From the NCBI RefSeq assembly GCF_008831285.2, contig NC_045147.1:5248334-5312333 (forward strand): DNA of 64,000 bases, in the 5' to 3' direction. Shown here in pieces: positions 56,601-63,026 of this stretch. The stretch comes from Nymphaea colorata. Lineage: Eukaryota > Streptophyta > Magnoliopsida > Nymphaeales > Nymphaeaceae. Position numbers and translations under genes: made by a program. Within the stretch, counting starts at the first letter, position 1, and each line of letters begins with the position of its first letter. Under the pieces are notes generated by a model that was not told where the DNA came from, searched no databases, and was given only the letters and a program-made list of their open reading frames with translations.

Positions 56601-59600
56601 AGGCAGTTTCATCAGTAGTAGAAGGGTCTTTACCTTCTTTCAATCCTAAGACTGTGACTATGAATATCAACAAGTCAGAGTATGAAAAGTTCTTAGCACA
56701 CAGATCTACTCAACCGTCGGCCTCTACAGTTATGATAGACAGTGCTATGTTCGTTGATGTTGCTCCACATGATATATGTACTACTTGGATTATTGATTCA
56801 GGAGCATCGAGACACTTTTGTAGTAGGCCTTCTACGTTTATCGTGCTACACTCATTACCTCAGACACGTCATGTGAGACTTGCAGATGGTAGATGGTCTC
56901 CTATTATGGGCTATGGAGATATTAAGATTTCTCAGTCTATGACAATTCCTAATGTGTTATATGCTCCTAAGTTTCCCACTAATCTTTTATCAGTTGGACA
57001 ATTGATTAATGATTTACATTATCGTGTTACATTTGACTCTGGTGCATGTTCATTTCAGGACTTGCAAACTGGGAAGACGATTGGTGGAGGCTATGAGAAA
57101 GGGGGCATCTACTTCCTGTCTGATTCTGTGGGTATTACAGCCGTCTCGACTTCTTCATTGTCCTCCTCCTTCCAGTGGCATCTCAGACTTGGTCATCCAT
57201 CTGTCTCCAAGCTCTGTCACCTACTTCCTCATCTATCAGTTCCAGAGTCGTTCCAGTGTGAGGCCTGTCAACTTGGCAAGCACAACCGTAGCAGTTATTC
57301 ATCAAGTCTTAGTCTTGATCTTCTTCATGTTGATGTGTGGGGTCCTAGCAGAGTTGCTAGTAGGTCTAGATTTCGTTATTTCCTCGTCACTGTTGATGAT
57401 TATTCTCGAGTCGCTTGGGTTTTTCTTTTGAAAGAAAGGTCTGAGGCCATATGTACTCTCAAGAACCTTATTATTGCAATAAAGACCCAATTTCGTATTC
57501 TTGTTAAAAGCGTTCGCACTGACAATGCTTTTGAGTTCAAGGCATCTACCTTAATGAAATTTTACTCTGATAATGACATTTTTCCTCAGTTTACTTGTCC
57601 CCATACCTCCCAACAAAATGGAGTATCTGAGCGGAAACATCACCAACTTTTAAATGTGGCACGCTTTGTAATGCTTCATACTAATCTACCTGCATATTTT
57701 TGGAGAGATGCCATCCTCACTGCTTGTTACTTGACCAACCATTTACCCTCATCCTCCATTGACAACAATGGTTCTCATTAAACTTGTGTACCCACAACGA
57801 TCCTTGTTTCCAGTAGCTCCCAAAGTATTTGGTTGCACATGTTTCGTTCACATACTTGGACCCACACGTGATAAATTGGGTGCCCAAGCCATTAAGTGTA
57901 TCTTTATTGGCTACTCCAGAAATCATAAAGGTTACAAATGCTTTGACCCCTTGACTCAAAAGGAGTATATCAGTGCGGATGTGACATTCTTTGAGTCTCA
58001 GCCTTATTATAGTTCCTCACCTACCTCTACTGAGATGCCATTGTCATCTTACCCACTACCTATTCCTCCTATTCCTTTGGGGTCATCCCCTTACGAGTCT
58101 CCTTCTAGGGATTCTCCCGTTGTAGTGTCCAAGTTTTGTGATCCTCCGCTGGTCTACACACGTCGGCAAGACCCTTCTCATGATCCTTCCCCAACCGCTT
58201 CTCAGGAGGTAAGTACATCTGAAGTGAGTATACCTAGTCCATCTGATCTCTGTCAGGACTAAACTATTGCTCTGATACCATGTTACAGCCAGCAGCCTTA
58301 GGCAATCAATGGGGTGCCGCACACGTTCTGATCTACGTGACAAGTAGTGGCAGTTTCTGGAGCAATTGCTAGAACTAATGATCGAGTATACACTACTCCT
58401 GAAAAACGATTAGGTGAAGTCACACTGTTGCGCTGAGTAGATGAATATGTGTCTTCCATATGAGTGTCTGTGGCTGTCTCAAACTCATCAATAATCCTCT
58501 CACCTTGTGTGTGGTCTATGTCAGCTCCTTGGCCTAACATTTTAGCATTCAGCCATGTATCATATACATCATTTCTTGCATTGGGTGTTGCCTGTGTCTC
58601 CTTTAAATCCTTCAACCTGTGCTCATCAAAAACAACATGTCGTGAAATATGCACACGTCCAGTCTTTGGATTATAGCACCGATAGCCTTTTATAATTTTC
58701 TACATAACCCACAAATCTACACGACAGCTCGATCTTGGAATTTATTTCTCAGAGAAACATCAACGTGCACATAACAAATGCATCAAAAAACACGTAGTTC
58801 ATCATAATTTTGTTGTTCTTGATGTAGAACAAAGAAAGGAGATTTTCCCTCAAGTAGAGATAATGACAGTCGATCAATGACATGAACAACAGTATGAAAA
58901 GCTTCAGTCCATAAATTCATGGGCACATCTGTATTATGCAACATACTTAGTGCACTTTCAATTATATGTCTATGTTTTCGTTCAGCAATGCCATTCTGTT
59001 GTGGTGTGTGTGGACAGGAAATCTGTCTGGTGGTCCCATGATTTAGTAAATACTCAGAATTCATTTGAAGTGAATTCACCACCACCATCACATTGAAAAT
59101 GCACAATATTGCTGGAGTATTTTTTTTGGACCAAGGCATGAAATTGGGTGAACAAGCGGAAAACCTCTGATTTATTTTTCATGAAGTAAATCCAAGTGTA
59201 ACAAGAATAAGAGTCAATGAAAACAACATAATATTTACTCCCAGAAGAAGAAGAAATAGGAGTAGAACCCCAAACATCAGAATATATGGTATCAAATAAC
59301 TTCGAAGCTCTCTTATTTATTGACTGAAAAGGAAGAGCATGACTTTTACAAATATGACAACTTGAGCACATGCTAGACTCATGACCTTTGTAATAGTCCG
59401 TCTGCAACAAGACTTTGAATGAAAGACCGACTACAATGGGCTAGACGACCATGCCAAATGGATGGCTTATCATACTCTGTTATATTGACTTCATTATGAC
59501 TAGGAAAGGATAAATCTGAAACACAAGACTTGGACACCTTTGGAGCTTCTTCAATGACGTACATATCTCCTTTGCGAACACCTTCAACGAATGTCTTCTT

Positions 59601-62600
59601 GGTTTGAGTATCCTTGACAAAAACAGGAGTAAACTCAACAGACGAATGAGTATCATCGATAAACTTTGACACAAAAATGATATTTTTCTTGACATTTGGA
59701 ACAAGAACATTCTTTAAAGGTATGGAGGAATGAGCCATGGATATCTGAGCATTTCCAATGTGCGATATTTTGTGATGGGAACCATCTCCTGTAACAACTG
59801 AGCCTTTAGCTAAATAAGGGAGAGCATTAAAAAGCTTACCTGCATCACCAGTCACATGGGCTGCAGCACCAGAATCCACATACCATTGTCCATCCTCATT
59901 TTGCCTGAGATTGACTTTAGACAGAGCTGTCATTAAAATTTGCTGTACATCAGGAGAAATGTTCGATGCTGCAAGCGTGTTCGATGCAGTCGACCCTGCT
60001 GCCTTATTGTCATGTCTGACATGTTTTCCCTTGTTTTGAGGATTTCTGACTTCACATGTCCTTTCTTATTGCAATAGAAACAAGTAGGTATTCTTCGTGG
60101 TACATTTGTCTGTGCATTTGTGTTAGGTGTAGGAAGAATACCTTTCCCCATCCTTGTCTGCGAGTTCCAAACTCTTGGACGACTGCCATGCAAAGCATGG
60201 GCTCCAGTGACCAATACATTGTGACTGCCATAATGCACTAATTCTTGTCGCTGTACACGACTCGCTTCATCTTGAATCAATTTCGCTTTCAGATCTTCAA
60301 AAGAGGGAAGAATAGGCAATACTTCTAAAGCAGTGCAGAAAACGTCAAATTCAGACCCCCAATCCACTCAAAGCTTGTTGTACCTTGTCCTTGTCGCTGA
60401 CTGGGTGCCCTATGATTACAAGCTGGTTGCTGACATTTTTTATTTCATGTATGTACTCCAAGACTGAACGTGTTCTGCGTTTAATATCCTGAAATTGCCC
60501 CTTGAGTTGTAGAAATCTACCTTTTGATACTTGAGAATATGTGGTAGCGAGAACATTTCACAACTCAAGTGCTGAAAGATCATCATCAACACCCGCCAGA
60601 ACTTCCTCTGATAGTGTAGAGGTAATATAGGCAACAAGAGACTGATCATGTGCCATCCACGTCTCATATTCGGGATTGACTTCTGCAACGGTTTCTTGAA
60701 CTTGCCCTGCAACATTCTTCACCTCTCGCATGACCCACTCAGGTGGCATAGGAGTAGTGCCATTGAGATGTCCATAGATACGATGACTCTTGATGAACGG
60801 GACTATTTGACGTTTCCATGTCAAGTAGTTGGTATGGTTTAGCTTTTGTGAGATGAGTTGAGAGAGGAAATTGGACGACAAGATGTTGGAATTCCGATTG
60901 TGATCCATACTTGCAACAATCAGGAAGTTGGAGATTAGGGCAGAAAGTTGGTGATTAGGCCCACGACAGAGATTAGGGCAGAAATTTGGGAATTGGGGCA
61001 AAAAGTTGGGGATGAAATTTGGGGATTAGGGTAAGAAGTTGGAGATTAAAGCCCACGACAGAGATTAGGGCAGAAATTTGGGGATTAGGGCAGACGACAG
61101 GGATTAGGGCAGAAATTTGGGATTAAGGCAGACGGCAAAAATTAGGGTTAGGGCAGATATTTGGGGATTAAGGTAGGAAACAAAAGATTAGGGTAGAAAT
61201 TATAGATTCTTACCGAACATTCTCAATGGCAAAACCTGCTCTGATACCATGTAAGATTTTGATATCTAATGCCAAACCACCAGCTGAAGTTAGATGCAAG
61301 AGGAGAAGAAAAGGAATGGGCTGCACGTACAAGAGAGAGAGAGAGAGAGAGAAGAAAGAGAGCAGCAACCCTAACGTCTGCTGCCTGATATCATTATATA
61401 CTGATTTGGTATACAATAAAATACACAAAACAATGTTAAAAAATACAAGTATGCCACCGCCCATTATGATTGGGCATGTGGAGAAGATGGGTCGGGTCTG
61501 GTTGACCCAATCCAAATCGTACAATCTTTAACAGGAAGGGCCGTTGCGTCCCTCATTTCATATTGATTTTGTAAGAGTGAATTATTATGTTTTGTTTGAG
61601 ACTTTCTTTCTTATGAGATTGTAAGAGTGAATTATTATGTTTTTTTTTATTTTATCATTTTTAATTTTTTAGAATATAAAATTCGCCGTGTCCACATACC
61701 CGTATCGTAACCGCACCCATGTGACATAGGTGATGAATAAAATTAATAAGAGTACCTACATCATGCCACAATACATATTTAGTATTCTATAATATAAATA
61801 AATGAACAACAACAAATAAGAAAAACAAAAAACCATGAAGCAGAAATGTTTTATTCTACATCTCAATGAAAAAGAGAACACACGAAATATAATTGAACAT
61901 TCTTTTGTATGAGAAATATCCACCTTTAAGTTGTTGCTTCAGCAAAGGCAGAACTTTGTGGAGAAATGCAATCAATGGTGACAACACTATGTAACTCGTA
62001 GCACCTCGGAGACAAGTATAGCTTGCACACAGCAAAGCCAGCAACAAACTCAATTGTTTCTACAAGCACAAAATTTGTAAGATGATAGCAAGAGTCCAAA
62101 AGAAATTCACCAACTTATAACAACAAATAAGCACTTGAAATAGAAATCATCCCTGAAAACATTAAATGACAGTATCTTTAGAAAAGATATTAAAATGAAT
62201 AATGATTCAAGAAAAATGAACCAAGAGAACTAAATTGCAGAAGAAAGAATAACAAACCTCAGCAGACATGCGGATGGCAAGAGTTTCAGCTACATTCAGT
62301 GAAGTACAAAATGTTTTGATGCACACAGGATCAACATGTGAACGTTTCAGAACTCTGCACAATTTGCAAGACAACAGAAAGGAACAAACAGAAAAATGTT
62401 ATCTGGAACGTGGCCTTGTACTGTGAAAACCTGACAATGGGCAATTGACTACTCATTCCCAAAACAAAAAAGGAATTGCAGAGAAGGAAAACAACAGAAC
62501 ATCTACATGCTTCCCTGCACACCTATAAACATAAATGAAAAAAATGAGAACCAACAGATCTCCAAACCTTTCAAAAGCCATATGAAGTTGCTTGATGCAA

Positions 62601-63026
62601 AGCTCCGTTGTGAAGGCTGCAAATTCTTCATTCTCAAGATAATCAATAGGACAATTCTGCACAATCTGTTTCACAAAACAAGATATGTAAACATTTTAGT
62701 CATACTACTATGAAGGTCAAATGCCCAGAGAGAAAGAGAAGGGTGGGGGGGGGGGTTTGTAGAGGACGGGAGGGAGAGAGTCATATACTGAAGTTTAACA
62801 ACTGGCATGTGGCTGATAAAATTAGAAAGAAATTGAGAGGTCTTTTCAGGCATGGGAATTAGGATTTCAGGATCTCTCTCTCTCTCTCTCTCGTGTTCAA
62901 TCCAAACCTGAGACATATTCAGAGTAGGTTGTCTGTATTGTTCAATTAAAACCAGAATTTGAATCATACAAGAACAATGCATTTTATAACACTGTTTGTC
63001 AAGCGCAACAATCTCTCCAACATTAT
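35082..63026 (-). CDS. SWEETIE: SWEETIE/HEATR5-type HEAT-repeat protein, C-terminal part, nine exons
   Basis: Nine minus-strand exons join in one open frame of 588 codons including the stop: 62908-63026, 62568-62665, 62258-62354, 61924-62059, 53591-53895, 53380-53526, 53123-53287, 52879-53004, 35082-35654. Every junction has GT and AG and matching phase. The product is alpha-helical and HEAT-like. The junction SIVHFKEVVMALPATQRQML.Q to DIVRASVHALPVAP matches the HEATR5 family signature (HFKDVLL.MP..RQQLQ.IIRASV), and the acidic tail has DDWNTFQSFPTS as in plant SWEETIE. HEATR5 proteins act in endosome/trans-Golgi trafficking; Arabidopsis SWEETIE affects sugar metabolism and growth. The N-terminal part lies beyond the right edge. 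Two introns of 17.2 kb and 8.0 kb are filled with retroelements. Confidence 0.84.
35655..36479 (-). other. Start-of-window part of the 17-kb intron, no element recognised
   Basis: AT-rich intronic DNA adjoining the last exon. No transposon protein was seen before copia fragment L. Confidence 0.45.
36480..38200 (-). pseudogene. Copia fragment L (linker, RT, RNase H), degenerate
   Basis: In minus-strand order the fragment reads GRVYTRRDRDT and RHPTQQWMCC (linker), YKAQLVAQGF (RT fingers), VCKLRKSLCGLEQASHSW, HIYVDDIVV (active site), then after an insertion MKDLRVLRYFLGVEVE, FTRPHIGYAMKQVSRFMHAP and RNase H-like RFVFGCCVFFGNILVSWSSSK. It has many stops and frameshifts. No LTR was found. A 211-bp TIR element interrupts it. 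It is older than the A, B and C insertions and resembles neither family 1 nor family 2 closely. Confidence 0.8.
37030..37240. mobile_element. Small TIR element (MITE-like) in fragment L
   Basis: Flanked by direct repeats GCCTTCATC at 37021-37029 and 37241-37249 (9 bp; 8 bp if the first C belongs to the element). Its ends are inverted: (C)TATGTCACATGG at the left and CCGTGTGACTTAG at the right. The RT reading frame of L resumes on the far side. The interior is GC-rich and repeats GGGTGC and CACCCGATTCGGTTTGAC. It encodes no transposase. An 8-9 bp duplication suits a hAT- or Mutator-derived MITE. Confidence 0.78.
38249..38475 (+). repeat. Element F 5' LTR
   Basis: 227 bp, TGTTGAATAATATTTG to GCACGCAACA, with a CT microsatellite near its end. 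Only the right end is fixed by the primer-binding site; the left end is inferred from the TGTTGA start. Confidence 0.8.
38476..38487 (+). other. Element F primer-binding site
   Basis: TGGTATCAGAGC, complementary to initiator tRNA-Met, directly after the LTR. Confidence 0.92.
38488..39212 (+). repeat. Element F leader with repeats
   Basis: Words such as GTCGCAGGTGTCTCC and TTCTTCGTTATCGCTGGTCA recur between 38721 and 38889, and CTTCCTGCTGCATA recurs between 39095 and 39185. This gives two separate short repeat clusters between the primer-binding site and gag. Confidence 0.72.
39213..39263 (+). pseudogene. Element F gag, first 17 codons
   Basis: ATG GAG CTT .. GTT GAG TGT, interrupted exactly after the Cys codon by E. 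The downstream frame resumes at 44669, after the duplicated AGTGT. Confidence 0.75.
39264..39508 (+). repeat. Element E 5' LTR
   Basis: 245 bp, TGTTGACGGATC to GTGTTTCTACA, followed by the primer-binding site. Confidence 0.95.
39509..39520 (+). other. Element E primer-binding site
   Basis: TGGTATCAGAGC next to the 5' LTR. Confidence 0.94.
39521..40179 (+). repeat. Element E leader with GC-rich repeats
   Basis: CGACGCCGTTGGAGTTCC recurs about five times between 39640 and 39885. A 68-bp unit beginning GTCGCCCCGTGCTG is then doubled (39887-39954 and 39955 to about 40018). The sequence is unrelated to the B or A leader repeats. Confidence 0.85.
40180..44425 (+). pseudogene. Element E gag-pol, inactivated
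   Basis: Starts MAASSSSTVNTAQ. Gag is cut by TAG at 40708-40710 where B has Trp (HEWENR). The frame continues with zinc knuckle CTHCKKNGHTMDFC, protease DSGATHHMTG and a full integrase (HERLGH, HSDVWGP, RSDNAREY, NGVAERKN). At about 42540 a 50-bp deletion relative to D (between GAAGA and AAGAAG) shifts the frame. RT and RNase H follow in the new frame to 44425 with LLVYVDDMIVTG and GYSDADWAG; seven codons are missing in the RT palm near 43272 (VY-EEPEKCC instead of VYMRMPPGYEEPEKCC). The stop lies inside the 3' LTR. Confidence 0.93.
44420..44663 (+). repeat. Element E 3' LTR
   Basis: 244 bp, preceded by the polypurine tract GAGGGGGAG and followed by AGTGT. Confidence 0.95.
44669..48100 (+). 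pseudogene. Element F gag-pol after E, degenerate and truncated
   Basis: Gag resumes with NPFFYGTTVKLEGHNYEIWS. The Gly/Arg tail is present, but the zinc knuckle of related elements is missing. Protease is WIIDSGASKHFGS. The pre-integrase zinc motif WHLRLGNPS .. CEACQLGKH has its second His replaced by Asn. Integrase breaks by frameshift near 46310, resumes at TDNACEFKS and TSQQNGIAERKHRH, and the linker leads to DLPIALCKDKRQC. RT is broken near 47420 and has stops near 47515 and 47586; it carries VVYVDDIVLT. It ends at LLIGKLLYLT. Confidence 0.87.
48098..48890 (-). pseudogene. Copia remnant G (gag start fused to protease)
   Basis: Minus-strand frame from the ATG at 48294: MADGNVFEGSNDYKMAGNSF is the start of a family 2 Gag (compare FSYGSTVK in C), but after SYVNTT it passes straight into VIDSAFSVGAP and WMIYSGAFRHC. 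This is the protease region with the catalytic Asp changed to Tyr. About 300 Gag residues are missing. Upstream (48295-48890) is leader-like sequence without a recognisable primer-binding site or LTR. It abuts the truncated end of F, tail to tail. Confidence 0.72.
48891..51991. repeat. Large non-coding repeat M1, perhaps a Ty3-type solo LTR
   Basis: An unusual block of about 3.1 kb. The left part (48900-49560) is GC- and CT-rich. The centre is AT-rich, with GAATGTGAATGAAGTG-like microsatellite words near 51355-51410. The right end is a poly-A stretch followed by GAGGTGTGACA (51981-51991). Parts at 50340-51180 recur inverted at 27965-28920, so it is a dispersed repeat. Open frames here (such as 48951-49751) are Ser/Pro/Leu-rich low-complexity translations. 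The right end resembles the 3' end of long plant Ty3 LTRs, but I found no matching TG start or target duplication, so the class and left boundary are uncertain. Confidence 0.5.
51992..52878 (-). other. Intronic AT-rich DNA before exon 52879
   Basis: Part of the 17-kb intron. A short run of ATATTTAA repeats lies near 52430-52458. No element was recognised. Confidence 0.5.
52879..53004 (-). CDS. SWEETIE: SWEETIE-type gene exon before the 17-kb intron
   Basis: 42 codons, EFQEVKNLALKLVSSLAHSH through VVMALPATQRQMLQ, the HEATR5 C-terminal signature. Sites tttcag and gtaaga. Confidence 0.86.
53123..53287 (-). CDS. SWEETIE: SWEETIE-type gene exon
   Basis: 55 codons, NPMTRKSMVIVCDCLKLLLF through SSNPTNDHAL. 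Sites tgacag and gtaagt. Confidence 0.83.
53380..53526 (-). CDS. SWEETIE: SWEETIE-type gene exon
   Basis: 49 codons, VQAIGLHILKTIMEKELGEC through LLLTQKLLK. Sites caatag and gtgctt. Confidence 0.83.
53591..53895 (-). CDS. SWEETIE: SWEETIE-type gene exon after the 8-kb intron
   Basis: Encodes KADDDTDRAENMKTVIGAWA through SCLSDFHME. Sites gtttcag and gtaagc; 305 bp, phase consistent with its neighbours. Confidence 0.83.
53896..54333 (-). other. Intronic DNA of the 8-kb intron
   Basis: AT-rich, nothing recognised before the LTR-like end of copia remnant J. Confidence 0.45.
54334..55003 (-). pseudogene. Copia remnant J (3' LTR and RNase H end)
   Basis: The plus strand shows a probable 3' LTR at 54334-54543 (starts TGTGAGG; its inner end is decayed), then the polypurine tract complement CTCCCCCTCC. 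The minus-strand RNase H follows: NPDFHERTKHIEVNCH, CDNKAATYIV, SSAELEYR and STTGCFVSIGGNL, with several stops. It is cut at 55003 by element I, just inside the RNase H domain near DPAYAGS. The rest of J is not found on the other side of I. Confidence 0.78.
55004..55197 (-). repeat. Element I 3' LTR
   Basis: 194 bp, TGTGACAGCC to AATTCAACA, followed by CTCTCCCTC, a slightly altered polypurine tract complement. Confidence 0.83.
55205..55805 (-). pseudogene. Element I RNase H
   Basis: The minus strand encodes LLSQFMGRPRKVHWDAALMV, AYSDADYAGSVEDRKSTT, RSSAKSEYRTM (the family usually has RSSAESEY), YCDNRAVTYIANNPVFHERT and DQAADVFTKALPIGDYSRCC, ending MYAPA. The upstream RT is lost at the inversion junction near 55805. 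Confidence 0.87.
55806..56392 (+). repeat. Element I inverted leader with 120-bp tandem repeat
   Basis: Copies at 55973-56093 and 56094-56213, with a partial third copy from 56214, each starting GGTGGACTGATTT and containing TTTTTTATATGCATATGTGG and ATACGTAGAAGCCTGGTGG. The region precedes the gag start at 56393 and is therefore leader sequence. A short TA run follows at 56281-56296. Confidence 0.85.
56393..58274 (+). pseudogene. Element I gag remnant, protease and integrase (inverted part)
   Basis: Begins MAAEGKTKTQYEHKNTCNLF, continues SYGSTVKLDA, then jumps to LKLEDRC followed by TGA and DKLGRPS. Gag from the first beta-strand to the zinc knuckle is deleted, and the Trp after the knuckle has become a stop. 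An open frame follows with WIIDSGASRHFCS, WHLRLGHPS, CEACQLGKH, LLHVDVWGPS, VRTDNAFEFKA and TSQQNGVSERKHHQ. One frameshift occurs near 57770. The linker ends at QD-stop-TIAL, i.e. DLPIAL of relatives, exactly where the primer-binding site complement begins. Confidence 0.87.
58269..58280 (-). other. Element I primer-binding site
   Basis: GCTCTGATACCA on the plus strand, next to TGTTACAGCC (remaining 21 bp of the 5' LTR, 58281-58301). Its first six bases overlap the end of the inverted pol sequence. Confidence 0.85.
58302..60908 (-). pseudogene. Element H gag, protease, integrase, degenerate
   Basis: Gag starts at the ATG of MDHNRNSN (60908), with LNHTNYLTWKRQIVPFIKSH and IYGHLNGT typical of UBN2 copia Gag. 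A Trp codon becomes TGA near 60559 (LEL-stop-NVL), and a frameshift near 60360 precedes GSEFDVF. The zinc knuckle CFYCNKKGHVKSEI has lost its last Cys. Protease is WYVDSGAAAHVTG. The integrase zinc motif (WHGRLAH .. CHICKSH), the DDE-region blocks YSDVWGSTP, FQCDGGGEF and PQQNGIAERKHRH, and WTEAFHTVVHVIDRL follow. It ends in the linker after HISRHVVFDE (KARHVTFDE-like). Confidence 0.84.
60909..61237 (-). repeat. Element H leader with ATTAGGG-type tandem repeat
   Basis: Plus-strand units GATTAGGGCAGAAATTTGGG, and variants with CCCACGACAGA or GCAGACGACAGG spacers, recur about ten times between 60930 and 61200. In element sense the unit reads CCCAAATTTCTGCCCTAATC. It lies between the primer-binding site and gag. 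Confidence 0.87.
61238..61249 (-). other. Element H primer-binding site
   Basis: GCTCTGATACCA on the plus strand directly before the LTR, the initiator tRNA-Met type. Confidence 0.92.
61250..61533 (-). repeat. Element H 5' LTR
   Basis: 284 bp, TGTAAGATTTTG to ATCTTTAACA on the plus strand, with a GA microsatellite at 61332-61353. It shares no obvious sequence with the other LTRs except the GA run and terminal TG/CA. Confidence 0.85.
61534..61923 (-). other. Intronic DNA with a TIR-element end
   Basis: Between the LTR of H and the next SWEETIE exon. GTAAGAGTGAATTATTATGTTT occurs twice (about 61570 and 61621). A terminus like that of the 37030-37240 element (CGCACCCATGTGACATAG) lies at 61715-61732; no opposite terminus was found. 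Confidence 0.5.
61924..62059 (-). CDS. SWEETIE: SWEETIE-type gene exon before the 8-kb intron
   Basis: Encodes KQLSLLLALLCASYTCLRGA through PLLKQQLK. Sites cttgtag and gtggat; ends with one base (G) that pairs with GC across the 8.0-kb intron to make Gly. Confidence 0.78.
62258..62354 (-). CDS. SWEETIE: SWEETIE-type gene exon
   Basis: Encodes VLKRSHVDPVCIKTFCTSLN then VAETLAIRMSAE. Sites tgtgcag and gtttgt; the first base completes an Arg codon from the previous exon. Confidence 0.75.
62568..62665 (-). CDS. SWEETIE: SWEETIE-type gene exon
   Basis: Encodes IVQNCPIDYLENEEFAAFTT then ELCIKQLHMAFE. Sites gaaacag and gtttgg; ends in phase 2. Confidence 0.75.
62908..63026 (-). CDS. SWEETIE: SWEETIE-type gene exon (first in window)
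   Basis: Bounded by acttcag and gtttgg, open through NVGEIVALDKQCYKMHCS to QYRQPTLNMSQ, and ends in phase 0 as the next exon needs. The assignment rests on frame and splice sites rather than on a recalled motif. Confidence 0.6.

Larger units (their letters stand above)
55004..58301 (-). mobile_element. Copia element I, internally inverted and deleted
   Basis: The outer parts are in minus orientation: 3' LTR 55004-55197, polypurine tract, RNase H to about 55805, and at the far end the primer-binding site 58269-58280 with only 21 bp of 5' LTR (TGTTACAGCC.., matching TGTGACAGCC at 55004). The inner part, about 55806-58274, is in plus orientation and holds leader, gag remnant, protease and integrase. 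RT is missing. The inner segment therefore appears inverted with respect to its own ends. Confidence 0.8.
58302..61533 (-). mobile_element. Copia element H, 3'-truncated, separate lineage
   Basis: On the minus strand: 5' LTR 61250-61533, primer-binding site, repeat-rich leader, gag, protease, integrase and part of the linker. It stops at 58302, where it meets the 5' LTR stub of I. RT, RNase H and 3' LTR are missing. Its LTR and proteins are unlike families 1 and 2. Confidence 0.87.

Noticed and set aside
60930-61200. Interstitial telomere sequence (TTAGGG words)
   Set aside because: The unit is about 20-45 bp, not TTTAGGG/TTAGGG in tandem, and it lies in the leader of copia H.
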